The translations under genes and the position numbers were made by a program. From assembly GCA_002702745.1 (NCBI GenBank), contig PABM01000001.1, positions 1-30,295 of the forward strand: 30,295 bases of DNA, written 5' to 3'. Origin of the DNA: Flavobacteriaceae bacterium (GTDB lineage Bacteria; Bacteroidota; Bacteroidia; Flavobacteriales; Flavobacteriaceae). The notes under the pieces are model-generated. The model saw only the letters and a program-made list of their open reading frames with translations, was not told the DNA's origin and ran no database searches. Positions 15,453 through 23,909 of the stretch are shown here, in pieces (position 1 is the first letter of the stretch; each line of letters starts with the position of its first letter).

Positions 15453-16916
15453 ATGAAAAAATTTAAAACACTATTAATACTAATCTTATCTATTTCTTTT
15501 TTAAATAGATGTACAGATCATGTAGATTATGAGGCAATTGAAGGATATCAAATTACATCTGAAATATATTTTCAACAGCAATCAGATTATGATGCGGCGT
15601 TGGTTGGTACCTATGACGTTCTACAATGGCTATTCTTTAATGTTCAATTAGGGGCAATCGCATCTGATCTATCACTTTGTGGAGGAGAAAGTGCAACAGA
15701 CTATATAGGTATTCAACAAATTGATAATATGACACACTATCCTGAAAATAATGTGTTAAGACAAATTTGGCAGTTTTTATATGAAGGAGTTAATAGGGCA
15801 AATTACATGCAAGAGAATAAAGCAAATATAGATTTTGATGGTAAGGAAGCTATGTATGCAGAAGTTTATTTTCTAAGAGCATATTATTATTTTGAGTTAG
15901 TTAAATTCTTTGGAGATGTACCTTTATTTACCGAAGCTAGACTTACTGCTGGAGATGCTGGTACCCTAGTAAGAACACCTAAAGAAGAAGTATATGCACA
16001 GATTGAATTAGACTTGCAGAATGCTATAGCTACTTTTCCTGATTCACAATCTCAAGTTGGAAGAGTAAATAAGTATACAGCTTATGCTTTACTTGGAAAG
16101 GTTTTATTATATCAGGACAAATTTTCTGAAGCAGCAGCAGCACTAGATAATGTAATTGGTGTTTATTCACTAGTAGCTGACTATGGAAGTCAGTTTTTGA
16201 GATTTGGTGAAAATGGCCCTGAATCTGTATTTGAAATCCAATATTCAAATCAATCCAATTGGTATGATTGGGGATGTGCTCACTGTAGTGAGGGTAATTA
16301 TGCTATCATCATGAATGGACCAAGAGGTTGGAGTGGACCCGAATATGCTCAAGGTTGGAGTTTTAATGTTCCATTAGCTGAATTTTACAATTCATTTCAT
16401 CCGGATGATACTAGAAGGGATGCTACAATCTTAGATATTGAGGCTTTTGCTCAAGCGACTGGTGCTACATACTCTGAAGGATATAATCATACAGGTTATT
16501 TTAATAATAAATATATTCCTAGAGCAGGAGAGTCAGGAGGGCAAACAGAACTAAATTATCTAACAAATTTCAGAATTATTAGATATTCAGATGTACTATT
16601 GATGGCTGCAGAAGCTTACAATAGGTCTGGAATTGACGATGGAATTGCGCAAGAATTTTTAAATCAAGTAAGACTAAGAGCTTATGATGGTGATGAAGAA
16701 TTTGAAATTTTTCCTACCGGTACTGATTTAACAGAAGCTATATATGAAGAGAGAAAATTTGAGCTTGGATTAGAAGGACATAGATTTTTTGACCTGGTCA
16801 GAACAGCAAGAGCTTCGTCTGTTATACCTGGATTCATCGAAGGGAAACATGAAGTATTTCCCATACCACAACAAGAAATTGATATTTCAGGGCTTGAACA
16901 AAACCCCGGTTATTAA
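15453..16916 (+). CDS. susD: SusD/RagB-type glycan-binding lipoprotein
   Basis: A 487-residue surface lipoprotein with lipobox LNRC (Cys20). Family features include Y-x-A-I-E-G-Y near the mature N-terminus, the VYFLRAYYYFELVKFFGDVPLF segment (about 137-160, split by its TPR-like helices), VNKYTAYALLGKVLLYQDKFSEAA (TPR region) and a C-terminal EERKFELGLEGHRFFDLVRT...PIPQQEID end typical of SusD. It forms the hinged lid on the SusC barrel and binds the glycan. A Trp-rich segment (SNQSNWYDWGCAHC and GPRGWSGPEYAQGW) could contribute to sugar stacking. It sits 11 bp behind susC and 26 bp ahead of the PKD-like lipoprotein in one operon. Confidence 0.95.
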   Translation: MKKFKTLLILILSISFLNRCTDHVDYEAIEGYQITSEIYFQQQSDYDAALVGTYDVLQWLFFNVQLGAIASDLSLCGGESATDYIGIQQIDNMTHYPENNVLRQIWQFLYEGVNRANYMQENKANIDFDGKEAMYAEVYFLRAYYYFELVKFFGDVPLFTEARLTAGDAGTLVRTPKEEVYAQIELDLQNAIATFPDSQSQVGRVNKYTAYALLGKVLLYQDKFSEAAAALDNVIGVYSLVADYGSQFLRFGENGPESVFEIQYSNQSNWYDWGCAHCSEGNYAIIMNGPRGWSGPEYAQGWSFNVPLAEFYNSFHPDDTRRDATILDIEAFAQATGATYSEGYNHTGYFNNKYIPRAGESGGQTELNYLTNFRIIRYSDVLLMAAEAYNRSGIDDGIAQEFLNQVRLRAYDGDEEFEIFPTGTDLTEAIYEERKFELGLEGHRFFDLVRTARASSVIPGFIEGKHEVFPIPQQEIDISGLEQNPGY

Positions 16917-16942
16917 AATAAATTAATTAATACAAAATTATT

Positions 16943-17842
16943 ATGAAGTCAATAAAATATTTACTAATTGCGTTTTCAATATTAATCTTTAGTTCCTGTG
17001 AGCAAGATAATTATGAATTAGGAGAGATTATTGTCCCATCAAATCTAAATGTTATTCCTTTAATTCAAGGGGCCGACAGTGACAATCCATATGGTGATGG
17101 AAGCGGCAATGTTACATTTACAGCTAGTGCTGATAATGCTATAACATATAAATTTATAAGTAATGGGGTTGAACACATGGAACCAAGTGGTGTCTTTTCA
17201 ACGGTTTTTACCAGTACTGGAACGTTTTTATATGACATTTCAGTAATTGCATTAGGAATTGCAGGAGAATCGATTGAAACCAATGTTTCCATTGAGGTAC
17301 TTTATACTTATGAACCACCTGAAGATCTTGTTAACGCATTAATATCTGGATCTTGGAGAGTAATGGCAGAGGCAGACGGACATATTGGAGTTCATGACCC
17401 AGCTTCTTTTCATGACGGAATCAATACATTCCCTGAGTGGTATAGTGCTTCTCCTTTTCAACAGTCCAGTACTGGAATGTATGATGATAGGATTATTTTT
17501 TCGTCTGACGGTACAGCTCAATTTTTAACTCAAGGTTTCATTTTTGGTAATGCAACTGCACTTGAAGAAGATTTTAATGGGGATCAAGGATTAACTCCAA
17601 ATCAATTTAATGAGCATCCATTTTACCCAGCAGATGACTTTAGTTTTAGTTGGAGTATTTCTGAAAATGATGATGGGTATTTGGTGTTAAATTTCGGTGG
17701 AAATGGTTTTACGGGAAATTATGTTGGCGGCAATCATCAATATATTATTACCCACAGAAATTCCGATTCATCTGAACTTTACCTAAAAACAATTGGATTA
17801 GATACAAATGCGTGGTATGCAAAAATTACTAACCAAGAATAA
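16943..17842 (+). CDS. PKD-like surface glycan-binding lipoprotein (SusE position)
   Basis: A 299-residue lipoprotein (lipobox FSSC, Cys19). Residues about 28-118 form an Ig/PKD-like module beginning IIVPSNL and containing NPYGDGSG and ASADNAITYKF. The same module begins the GH16 enzyme encoded next. A proline linker (PPED) leads to a C-terminal domain (about 133-299) opening SGSWRVM and rich in Trp, Tyr, Phe and Gly, likely a glycan-binding fold. No catalytic motif is seen. Its position after SusD and the shared module suggest a surface glycan-binding protein that captures the same glucan. PKD-bearing lipoproteins are known in marine laminarin PULs. It ends 85 bp before the GH16 gene, with a strong terminator hairpin between. 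Confidence 0.8.
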   Translation: MKSIKYLLIAFSILIFSSCEQDNYELGEIIVPSNLNVIPLIQGADSDNPYGDGSGNVTFTASADNAITYKFISNGVEHMEPSGVFSTVFTSTGTFLYDISVIALGIAGESIETNVSIEVLYTYEPPEDLVNALISGSWRVMAEADGHIGVHDPASFHDGINTFPEWYSASPFQQSSTGMYDDRIIFSSDGTAQFLTQGFIFGNATALEEDFNGDQGLTPNQFNEHPFYPADDFSFSWSISENDDGYLVLNFGGNGFTGNYVGGNHQYIITHRNSDSSELYLKTIGLDTNAWYAKITNQE

Positions 17843-17862
17843 ATTATTCACTATTTAAATTT

Positions 17863-17900
17863 ATAAGAGAGAAGTTCAATCAACTTCTCTCTTATTTTTT
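17863..17900 (+). terminator. Strong intrinsic terminator inside the PUL
   Basis: ATAAGAGAGAAGTT (17863-17876) pairs perfectly over 14 bp with AACTTCTCTCTTAT (17882-17895) around loop CAATC. A run of T follows. It should stop or strongly reduce transcription from susC-susD-SGBP into the enzyme genes. Confidence 0.9.
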
Positions 17901-17907
17901 ATATTTG
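17900..17907 (+). promoter_or_regulatory. Candidate -7 element before the GH16 gene
   Basis: TATATTTG matches TAnnTTTG exactly and follows the terminator directly, 19 bp before the GH16 start codon. No -33 TTTG is visible because the terminator stem occupies that position. No LacI-type palindrome is found here. A short-leader promoter for the enzyme genes is possible. Confidence 0.35.
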
Positions 17908-17926
17908 TCAAACTCTAACTACAATA

Positions 17927-19024
17927 ATGAAGAATTATTTAAAAATTATCATTTTCTTAATGTTTTTTGTAATTGCTTGTTCATCAGATGAGCCGGCTGA
18001 TTCAAACAATAACTCTGATAATCATGAGGTTATAGTTCCCTCAAACCTAACTTTAGATATCAGCATTATTGGACAAAACGGTTCAAACCCAAACGGAGAT
18101 GGATCAGGATCAATTATTTGTATTGCGTCTGCTACTGATGCGGTAAATTATGAATTCAGGTTCGGAGGAGGTATTACTCAGCAATCAATTAATGGTCAAA
18201 CGGAATATTCTTATAGTGATGAAGGTGTAAACTCATATTCAGTATATGTATATGCCTACTCTTCGTCAGGTCATTATACCAGTGCTGTTGAAACTTTTGA
18301 TTTATTTGTTGAAGGTGATGCTCCAGAAGCTACCTGGTCTGAGGAGTTCAATTATAATGGTGCGGTGGATTCTAATACTTGGACCCACGAAATTGGAAAT
18401 GGTGAATGGGGTTGGGGTAATGGTGAATCTCAATATTATACAAGTAGTCTAAATAATGTTAAAGTTGAAGACGGGGTTTTAAAGATTACAGCAAAGAGGG
18501 AGGATATGGCTAGTTATGAATATACTTCTGCCAGAATTGTTTCCAGAGATAAATTTGAATTTCAATATGGAAGAGTTGATATTAGAGCCAAATTACCGAC
18601 AGGTGGTGGCACATGGCCTGCTCTTTGGTTATTAGGAGCAAACCATTATGAAGTTGGATGGCCTGCATGTGGAGAAATTGATATTATGGAACATTGGGGA
18701 CACGACCCAACAGTTGTAGCTGGATCAATTCATACCCCTATGAGCCATGGAGATACCTGGACAAATGGACACACCAATGTTAGTGATTATAATGAAGAAT
18801 TTCATATTTATTCGATTGATTGGGACGAAAATAGAATTCAGTTTTTTGTTGATGATATTTTATACTATACATATTCACCTTCTCCAAAAGATTCAGAAAA
18901 TTGGCCCTTCGACCAAGAAATGTTTTTTATTTTAAACGTTGCAATGGGTGGCCATTGGTTTGATGTAGATCCTCAGTTTAACGAATCAACTATGGAAGTT
19001 GATTATATAAGAATTTATCAATAA
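17927..19024 (+). CDS. GH16 laminarinase (endo-beta-1,3-glucanase) lipoprotein with PKD-like module
   Basis: A 365-residue lipoprotein (lipobox VIAC, Cys18). An Asp/Ser/Asn linker is followed by a PKD-like module (about 35-128) homologous to that of the preceding binding protein (IVPSNL, NPNGDGSG, ASATDAVNYEF). The catalytic domain (about 135-365) is GH16. GEIDIMEHWG gives nucleophile Glu250, Asp252 and acid/base Glu255. WGWGNGESQYY (161-171) and TWPALWLLG are typical of bacterial laminarinases (the GH16_3 type). The domain ends MEVDYIRIYQ, as expected for a complete enzyme. It should cut beta-1,3-glucan at the cell surface to make oligosaccharides for SusCD. The GH3 gene starts 5 bp after its stop. 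Activity on mixed-linkage glucan is an alternative. Confidence 0.93.
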   Translation: MKNYLKIIIFLMFFVIACSSDEPADSNNNSDNHEVIVPSNLTLDISIIGQNGSNPNGDGSGSIICIASATDAVNYEFRFGGGITQQSINGQTEYSYSDEGVNSYSVYVYAYSSSGHYTSAVETFDLFVEGDAPEATWSEEFNYNGAVDSNTWTHEIGNGEWGWGNGESQYYTSSLNNVKVEDGVLKITAKREDMASYEYTSARIVSRDKFEFQYGRVDIRAKLPTGGGTWPALWLLGANHYEVGWPACGEIDIMEHWGHDPTVVAGSIHTPMSHGDTWTNGHTNVSDYNEEFHIYSIDWDENRIQFFVDDILYYTYSPSPKDSENWPFDQEMFFILNVAMGGHWFDVDPQFNESTMEVDYIRIYQ

Positions 19025-19029
19025 CAATT

Positions 19030-21291
19030 ATGAAAAAATTAATCTATAGCCTTTTTGTTTTATTTTTTATTACATCATGTCAAAACTCTAATTTGACAGA
19101 AAAAGAAAAATTTATTGATGATCTAATTTCTCAGATGACACTAGCTGAAAAAGCAGGACAAATGAATCAGTATAATGGTTTTTGGGATGCTACTGGTCCT
19201 ATGCCCGAGGGAGATTATCAGAAGAAAAGATATAATGAACTAAAAAATGGTCAAGTTGGTTCTATGTTAAACGTTATTGGAGTTGAAGAAATAAGAGCAT
19301 TACAAAAAATTGCTGTTGAGGAAACTCGATTAGGAATTCCACTTATTTTTGGACATGATGTGATTCATGGTTACAAAACAATGTTTCCAATTCCTCTTGC
19401 CGAATCATCAAGTTGGGACTTAGAACTTTTAGAAAAATCTGCAAGAATTGCTGCTACTGAAGCTAGTGCTGATGGCTTGAATTGGACATTTGCACCTATG
19501 GTAGATATTTCAAGAGACGCCAGATGGGGAAGAGTCATGGAAGGAGCCGGGGAAGACCCTTTTCTAGGAAGTTTAATTGCTAAAGCACGTGTTAAAGGGT
19601 TTCAAGGAGATAATCTAAGTGAAGTAAATACTATAGTTGCATGCGCAAAGCATTTTGCTGGTTATGGATTTTCAGAAGCAGGTAGAGATTATAATACCAC
19701 AGATTTTAATCAGTATACTCTACACAATACTATAATGCCTCCTTTTAAGGCAGCTGTTGAAGCGGGTGTAAGAACATTTATGAATTCATTTAATACTCTT
19801 GATGAGATTCCTGCTACTGGTAACAAACATATTCAAAGAGATATTTTAAAAGGAGATTGGAATTTTGACGGATTTATAGTATCTGACTGGGGTTCAATCG
19901 ATCAAATGATACCTCATGGTTTTGCGAGTAATGGAGAACATGCAGCTGAATTGGCTTTAATTGCAGGTTCAGATATGGACATGGAATCAAGTTTATATGT
20001 AAGTAAATTAGTTGGACTTGTAGAGTCAGGAAAAGTCAAAGAAGAATTATTAGATGATGCTGTTAGAAGGATTTTAAGAGTGAAATATGAGTTAGGTTTA
20101 TTTGAAGACCCATATAAATATTGTGATCAGAATAGATCAGATTCTGAACTTGGAAGTGAAAAAAATATGATGGTTGCTTTAGATGCAGCTAAAAAATCTA
20201 TTGTTTTATTAAAAAATGATAACCAATTATTGCCATTAAAAAAACAAAATCAAAAAATTGCCATCATTGGACAATTGGCAAATGACAAGAATAGTACTCT
20301 AGGTAACTGGAGATCTCAGGTTGAGTATAACTCAGCTGTTTCAGTTGTTGAGGGAATGAAAAAATATAAAGGGAATAAAACTATATATCAAAAAGGAGTT
20401 GATTTATATTATGGTGAAACCAATTTTCATAATAGAGTTAAAATAAACTTTAAAGATAAATCTGATTTTGGAAAAGCTAAATTAGCTGCAGCTACATCTG
20501 ACATTGTAATTATGGTTCTTGGTGAAGAAGGACATCAGTCAGGTGAAGGAAGAAGTAGAACAAATATTGATTTACCAGGTCTTCAAAAGGATCTGTTAAA
20601 AGAAATAAAGAAAGTAAATAAAAACATTGTTCTTGTTGTAATGAGTGGTAGACCACTAGATTTAAGCTGGGAAGATGAAAATATTCCTGCTATAGTTCAG
20701 GCATGGCAATTAGGGTCTAGATCTGGTAACGCCATAGCGCAAGTTCTTTATGGAGATTATAACCCTTCCGGAAAACTTACTATGTCTTTTCCAAGAAATG
20801 TTGGTCAAGTGCCAGTTTATTATAATTTTAAAAATACAGGAAGACCAAGTACCTCAATAGAACAAGTGACAAATTCGGGTTATGCTGATGTTGAAAATAG
20901 TCCTTTATATCCGTTTGGATATGGATTAAGCTATACCAACTTTACATACTCTGATTTAACAATTAGTTCTGATTCAATGACCAGAGATTCTAAAATATAT
21001 GCATCAGTAACTATTTCAAATACAGGAAGTTTTAATGGTGAAGAAGTTGTTCAGCTATATTTGAGAGATATTGTAGGTAGTATAGCGAGACCTATGAAAG
21101 AATTAAAAGGATTTAAAAAAATTGAATTAAACCCAGGCGAAAGTAAAACTGTCAATTTTGAAATTGATAATTCCCTCTTAGAGTTTTATTCATTCAATAA
21201 TATATGGGAATCTGAACTTGGCAAGTTTCACCTTTTTATTGGTACAGATTCAAATGTAAGCAACTATAAAGAATTTTATTTAGTTGATTAA
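19030..21291 (+). CDS. bglX: GH3 beta-glucosidase (BglX-like) lipoprotein
   Basis: A 753-residue lipoprotein (lipobox ITSC, Cys17). The N-terminal (beta/alpha)8 domain has LIFGHDVIHGYKTMFP (105-120), WGRVMEGAGEDP (166-177), KHFAGYG (207-213) and GFIVSDWGS with nucleophile Asp286. The second domain contains the glutamate-rich GEEGHQSGEGRSR (498-510), which supplies the acid/base. A C-terminal fibronectin-III-like domain (about 640-750) includes YPFGYGLSYT and VVQLYLRD. Length and order match periplasmic BglX enzymes that release glucose from beta-linked oligosaccharides. Within this PUL it would process imported laminari-oligosaccharides in the periplasm. The stop overlaps the LacI start (TAATG), so the two are translationally coupled. 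Confidence 0.93.
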   Translation: MKKLIYSLFVLFFITSCQNSNLTEKEKFIDDLISQMTLAEKAGQMNQYNGFWDATGPMPEGDYQKKRYNELKNGQVGSMLNVIGVEEIRALQKIAVEETRLGIPLIFGHDVIHGYKTMFPIPLAESSSWDLELLEKSARIAATEASADGLNWTFAPMVDISRDARWGRVMEGAGEDPFLGSLIAKARVKGFQGDNLSEVNTIVACAKHFAGYGFSEAGRDYNTTDFNQYTLHNTIMPPFKAAVEAGVRTFMNSFNTLDEIPATGNKHIQRDILKGDWNFDGFIVSDWGSIDQMIPHGFASNGEHAAELALIAGSDMDMESSLYVSKLVGLVESGKVKEELLDDAVRRILRVKYELGLFEDPYKYCDQNRSDSELGSEKNMMVALDAAKKSIVLLKNDNQLLPLKKQNQKIAIIGQLANDKNSTLGNWRSQVEYNSAVSVVEGMKKYKGNKTIYQKGVDLYYGETNFHNRVKINFKDKSDFGKAKLAAATSDIVIMVLGEEGHQSGEGRSRTNIDLPGLQKDLLKEIKKVNKNIVLVVMSGRPLDLSWEDENIPAIVQAWQLGSRSGNAIAQVLYGDYNPSGKLTMSFPRNVGQVPVYYNFKNTGRPSTSIEQVTNSGYADVENSPLYPFGYGLSYTNFTYSDLTISSDSMTRDSKIYASVTISNTGSFNGEEVVQLYLRDIVGSIARPMKELKGFKKIELNPGESKTVNFEIDNSLLEFYSFNNIWESELGKFHLFIGTDSNVSNYKEFYLVD

Positions 21292-22310
21292 TGATAACAT
21301 TAAAAGAATTAGCAAAGGAACTAAAAGTTTCTGTTTCAACAGTTTCCAAAGCGCTACATGATAGTCCAGAGATAAGTGTTCAAACGATTCAAAAAGTAAA
21401 AAAATTAGCAAATAAGCGCAACTATAAGCCTAACAAAATAGCACTTAGCCTTAAAAGTAACAGGACTCTTACAATTGGGGTTGTTATTCCCGATATTTTA
21501 AATAGATTTTACTCCAAAGTATTGGACGGTATTCATGATTCAGCAGATCAATATGGCTATGATGTTATCACGGTCACGACAAAAGAATCAATTATAAAGG
21601 AAATAGATAGTCTTCAAATTTTATCAAGTGGGAATGTTGACGGAGTAATTATTGCAATGTCTGAAGAGACTTTAAATAAAAATGACTTCTCTCATATAAA
21701 GGAATTTACGATGAAAGATACTCCTATAGTCATGTTTGATCGTGTAACCGATAAAATTAATTGTGACAAAGTTATTATTGATGATTTTGATGCAATTTAT
21801 AATGAAGTCAAAAGTTTGAAAATGTTGGGGAGAAAAAAAATTGGTTTTGTAACAACAATAAATGATTTAAATGTAGGTAAATATAGAGCTAATGGATTTA
21901 GAAAAGCTACCTATGACTTTTATGGAAAGTTTGACAAAAATTTAATTCTAAGGATTTCAAAAAATCTTGATAAACACATTGAAATCCATAAGTTTATTGA
22001 AAAAAATAAACCTGATGCAATCATCTCAGCTGATATAATTTGTGGTGTAATTTCTGTTAATATTGCAAGAAGTTTAGGTATAAAAATACCTGAAGAAATA
22101 TCGGTTGTAGGTTTTGGTGATAAAACAATTTCAGAGTATTCTAGTCCAAAGTTAACCACTATTTATCAGCATGGTCCAGAAATTGGAATTAGATCAGTCG
22201 AGCTTTTAGTTGATAGAATGAATTCAAAATGGTTTGGATTAGAAAAAAATACAAATTCCTTCATAACTGAAATTATCCCAACAATTACAGTTGGCGGTGG
22301 ATCAAAATAG
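21291..22310 (+). CDS. LacI-family transcriptional regulator of the PUL
   Basis: A 339-residue regulator. Residues 2-50 are the LacI DNA-binding region: LKELAKELKVSVSTVSKALHD helix-turn-helix (split here at position 24) and a hinge helix NKIALSLKSN. Residues 60-335 are a periplasmic-binding-protein-like sensor (TIGVVIPDILNRFYSKVLDG, FDRV, GFVTT, VVGFGD). It starts at the ATG overlapping the GH3 stop codon by one base. The two CG-centred palindromes before susC (12173-12186, 12219-12232) are the type of site this family binds, so it probably controls the whole locus in response to a sugar. Use of LacI instead of a hybrid two-component system or SusR is seen in some marine Flavobacteriia. The effector and whether it represses or activates cannot be told. 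Confidence 0.93.
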   Translation: MITLKELAKELKVSVSTVSKALHDSPEISVQTIQKVKKLANKRNYKPNKIALSLKSNRTLTIGVVIPDILNRFYSKVLDGIHDSADQYGYDVITVTTKESIIKEIDSLQILSSGNVDGVIIAMSEETLNKNDFSHIKEFTMKDTPIVMFDRVTDKINCDKVIIDDFDAIYNEVKSLKMLGRKKIGFVTTINDLNVGKYRANGFRKATYDFYGKFDKNLILRISKNLDKHIEIHKFIEKNKPDAIISADIICGVISVNIARSLGIKIPEEISVVGFGDKTISEYSSPKLTTIYQHGPEIGIRSVELLVDRMNSKWFGLEKNTNSFITEIIPTITVGGGSK

Positions 22311-22796
22311 ATTGCTAAAATTATTCAAAAATAAATTAATATAGATTACTAAAAATACAATTGATATTAATGTTTTTGTAAATCCGGAAACGATTAAACC
22401 AAGAAAAACTCCAGCAGCGGCTATAATTGATTTTTCAAAATTTTTATTTAGAAATAATTCACCAGCAATTGCACCAATTAATGCACCAATTATGATCCCA
22501 AATGGTGGTAAAAATAAGCCAATCAAAGTGCCAATTGAAGCTCCTATTATTCCAAATTTACTCGCTCCAAATTTTTTGGAACTATATATTGGGATTATAT
22601 AATCAAGAATGAAAATTATTAATCCAATAATTAAGCAAAAAATAAGTATTTTACTTTCTACTTGTACATTTGAAATATTACTAAAAATGAATAGTCCCAA
22701 CCATGAACTCAGGGGGCCTGGCAAAACAGGAATTACACTTCCTATAATCCCTACTATCATAAAAACAAAAGACAATATCAATAAAAATATATCCAT
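22302..22796 (-). CDS. DUF456 family membrane protein
   Basis: A 164-residue, very hydrophobic protein with about five transmembrane segments. The pattern VGIIGSVIPVLPGPLSSWLGL near the N-terminus and the glycine-rich GASKFGIIGASIGTLIGLFLPPFGIIIGALIGAIAGEL (split by its helices, about 77-114) are the signatures of DUF456, a conserved inner-membrane family. Function is unknown; the glycine-zipper-like repeats suggest tightly packed helices. Its 3' end overlaps that of the LacI gene by 9 bp in convergent orientation. It marks the return to non-PUL genes. The 70-bp divergent gap to the next gene holds an ATTA repeat and no clear promoter. Confidence 0.88.
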   Translation of the reverse strand: MDIFLLILSFVFMIVGIIGSVIPVLPGPLSSWLGLFIFSNISNVQVESKILIFCLIIGLIIFILDYIIPIYSSKKFGASKFGIIGASIGTLIGLFLPPFGIIIGALIGAIAGELFLNKNFEKSIIAAAGVFLGLIVSGFTKTLISIVFLVIYINLFLNNFSNLF

Positions 22797-22866
22797 ATTA
22801 TAATTAAGAATATTTTAAATAAAATCGATTAACTTTATGAAATTAATTAATTAATTAATATCTATT

Positions 22867-23349
22867 GTGAGAATAACTCTGATTTTTATTTTCTTTTTTT
22901 TGGTTAATTCATGTGAATATGATTTTCAAATTGACAGAAAAATTTCAGTTGATGAGTTTATTAATGAAGAACTAAAATCATTCAACTGGAGTGAAGTTGA
23001 TCAATATCCCGTTTTTGAGAATTGTTTAGAGTTGAATAGTGTTTCACAAAAAAATAAATGTTTTGTTGAAACCATTACAAATAATTTTACAGCTAATTTG
23101 AAAAAAAATAATTTGATTCTGAATAGAACACTTGTTGATACAGTTAATTTGGTTTTAATGGTTGATAAAACCGGTCTAATTTCTATTGAAAGTATCAATA
23201 TTTTAGATAAAAATCATAAATATAAAGAAGTTATAATTAGCTCATTTAATAATACTGTTTCAAATTTTCCAAAATTATATCCAGCAATTAAAAGAGGTCA
23301 GCAAGTTGATGTAATTTTTAAAATCCCAATTATAATTTCAACTGAATAA
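22867..23349 (+). CDS. Lipoprotein with TonB C-terminal-like domain
   Basis: A 160-residue protein starting at GTG: the only upstream ATG (22837) runs into a stop after five codons, and the GTG places a full signal with lipobox VNSC (Cys16). The mature protein resembles the C-terminal domain of flavobacterial TonB-like energy transducers: a YPVFENC opening (about 46-52), a Cys at about 64 (NKCF), the strand NLVLMVDKTGLISIESI (about 92-108) and the end FPKLYPAIKRGQQVDVIFKIPI (split by strands, about 134-155). TonB itself has a transmembrane helix and a proline linker, both absent here, so this may be a stand-alone periplasmic partner rather than a TonB. The family match is by pattern only. It lies 5 bp before ruvC, so is probably in the ruvC-hemW operon. 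Confidence 0.7.
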   Translation: MRITLIFIFFFLVNSCEYDFQIDRKISVDEFINEELKSFNWSEVDQYPVFENCLELNSVSQKNKCFVETITNNFTANLKKNNLILNRTLVDTVNLVLMVDKTGLISIESINILDKNHKYKEVIISSFNNTVSNFPKLYPAIKRGQQVDVIFKIPIIISTE

Positions 23350-23354
23350 CAAAT

Positions 23355-23909
23355 ATGAGTGAAAAAATAATTTTAGGTATTGATCCAGGGACAACAATAA
23401 TGGGTTTTGGTATAATTAAAATAAAGGACAGAAAAATGTATCTCATAGAAATGAATGAATTGAATTTAACAAAACATAAAGACCATTATTTAAAACTAAA
23501 ATTAGTATTTGAAAGAACTATTTCTTTAATAGAGGAGTTTAATCCTGATGAAATAGCTATTGAGGCTCCTTTTTTTGGTAAAAACATTCAGAGTATGCTA
23601 AAACTTGGTAGAGCCCAAGGAATAGCAATGGCCGCAGGTCTTTCAAGAGAAATATCAATTACAGAGTATTCACCAAAAAAAATAAAAAAGGCAATAACAG
23701 GTAATGGTAATGCTAGTAAAGAACAAGTAGCAAAAATGCTTCAGAATTTATTAGCAATAAAAGAGTTGCCTAAAAATTTAGATTCTACAGACGGACTGGC
23801 AGCTGCTGTATGCCATTTTTATAATTCAAAAAATTCTTTTGAGGAAACAAAATATTCTAGTTGGTCAAGCTTTGTAAATAAAAATAAAGATAAAATAAGA
23901 GGGTCATAA
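23355..23909 (+). CDS. ruvC: Holliday junction resolvase RuvC
   Basis: A 184-residue RuvC of usual size (E. coli has 173). The four acidic active-site residues are visible: Asp10 in ILGIDPGTT, Glu70 in IAIEAPF, and Asp143 and Asp146 in LDSTDGLAAAVCH. The conserved KLGRAQG (83-89) and YSPKKIKKAITGNGNASKEQV (split, 105-125) match the DNA-binding part of the family. It cuts Holliday junctions with RuvAB to finish recombination. Its stop TAA (23907-23909) overlaps the inferred AUA start of hemW (23906-23908), and the preceding lipoprotein ends 5 bp upstream, forming a tight operon. Confidence 0.96.
   Translation: MSEKIILGIDPGTTIMGFGIIKIKDRKMYLIEMNELNLTKHKDHYLKLKLVFERTISLIEEFNPDEIAIEAPFFGKNIQSMLKLGRAQGIAMAAGLSREISITEYSPKKIKKAITGNGNASKEQVAKMLQNLLAIKELPKNLDSTDGLAAAVCHFYNSKNSFEETKYSSWSSFVNKNKDKIRGS

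Noticed and set aside
22837..22854. ATG start for the TonB-C-like lipoprotein
   Set aside because: That ATG is followed by a stop after five codons and is not in the right frame, so the GTG at 22867 is used.
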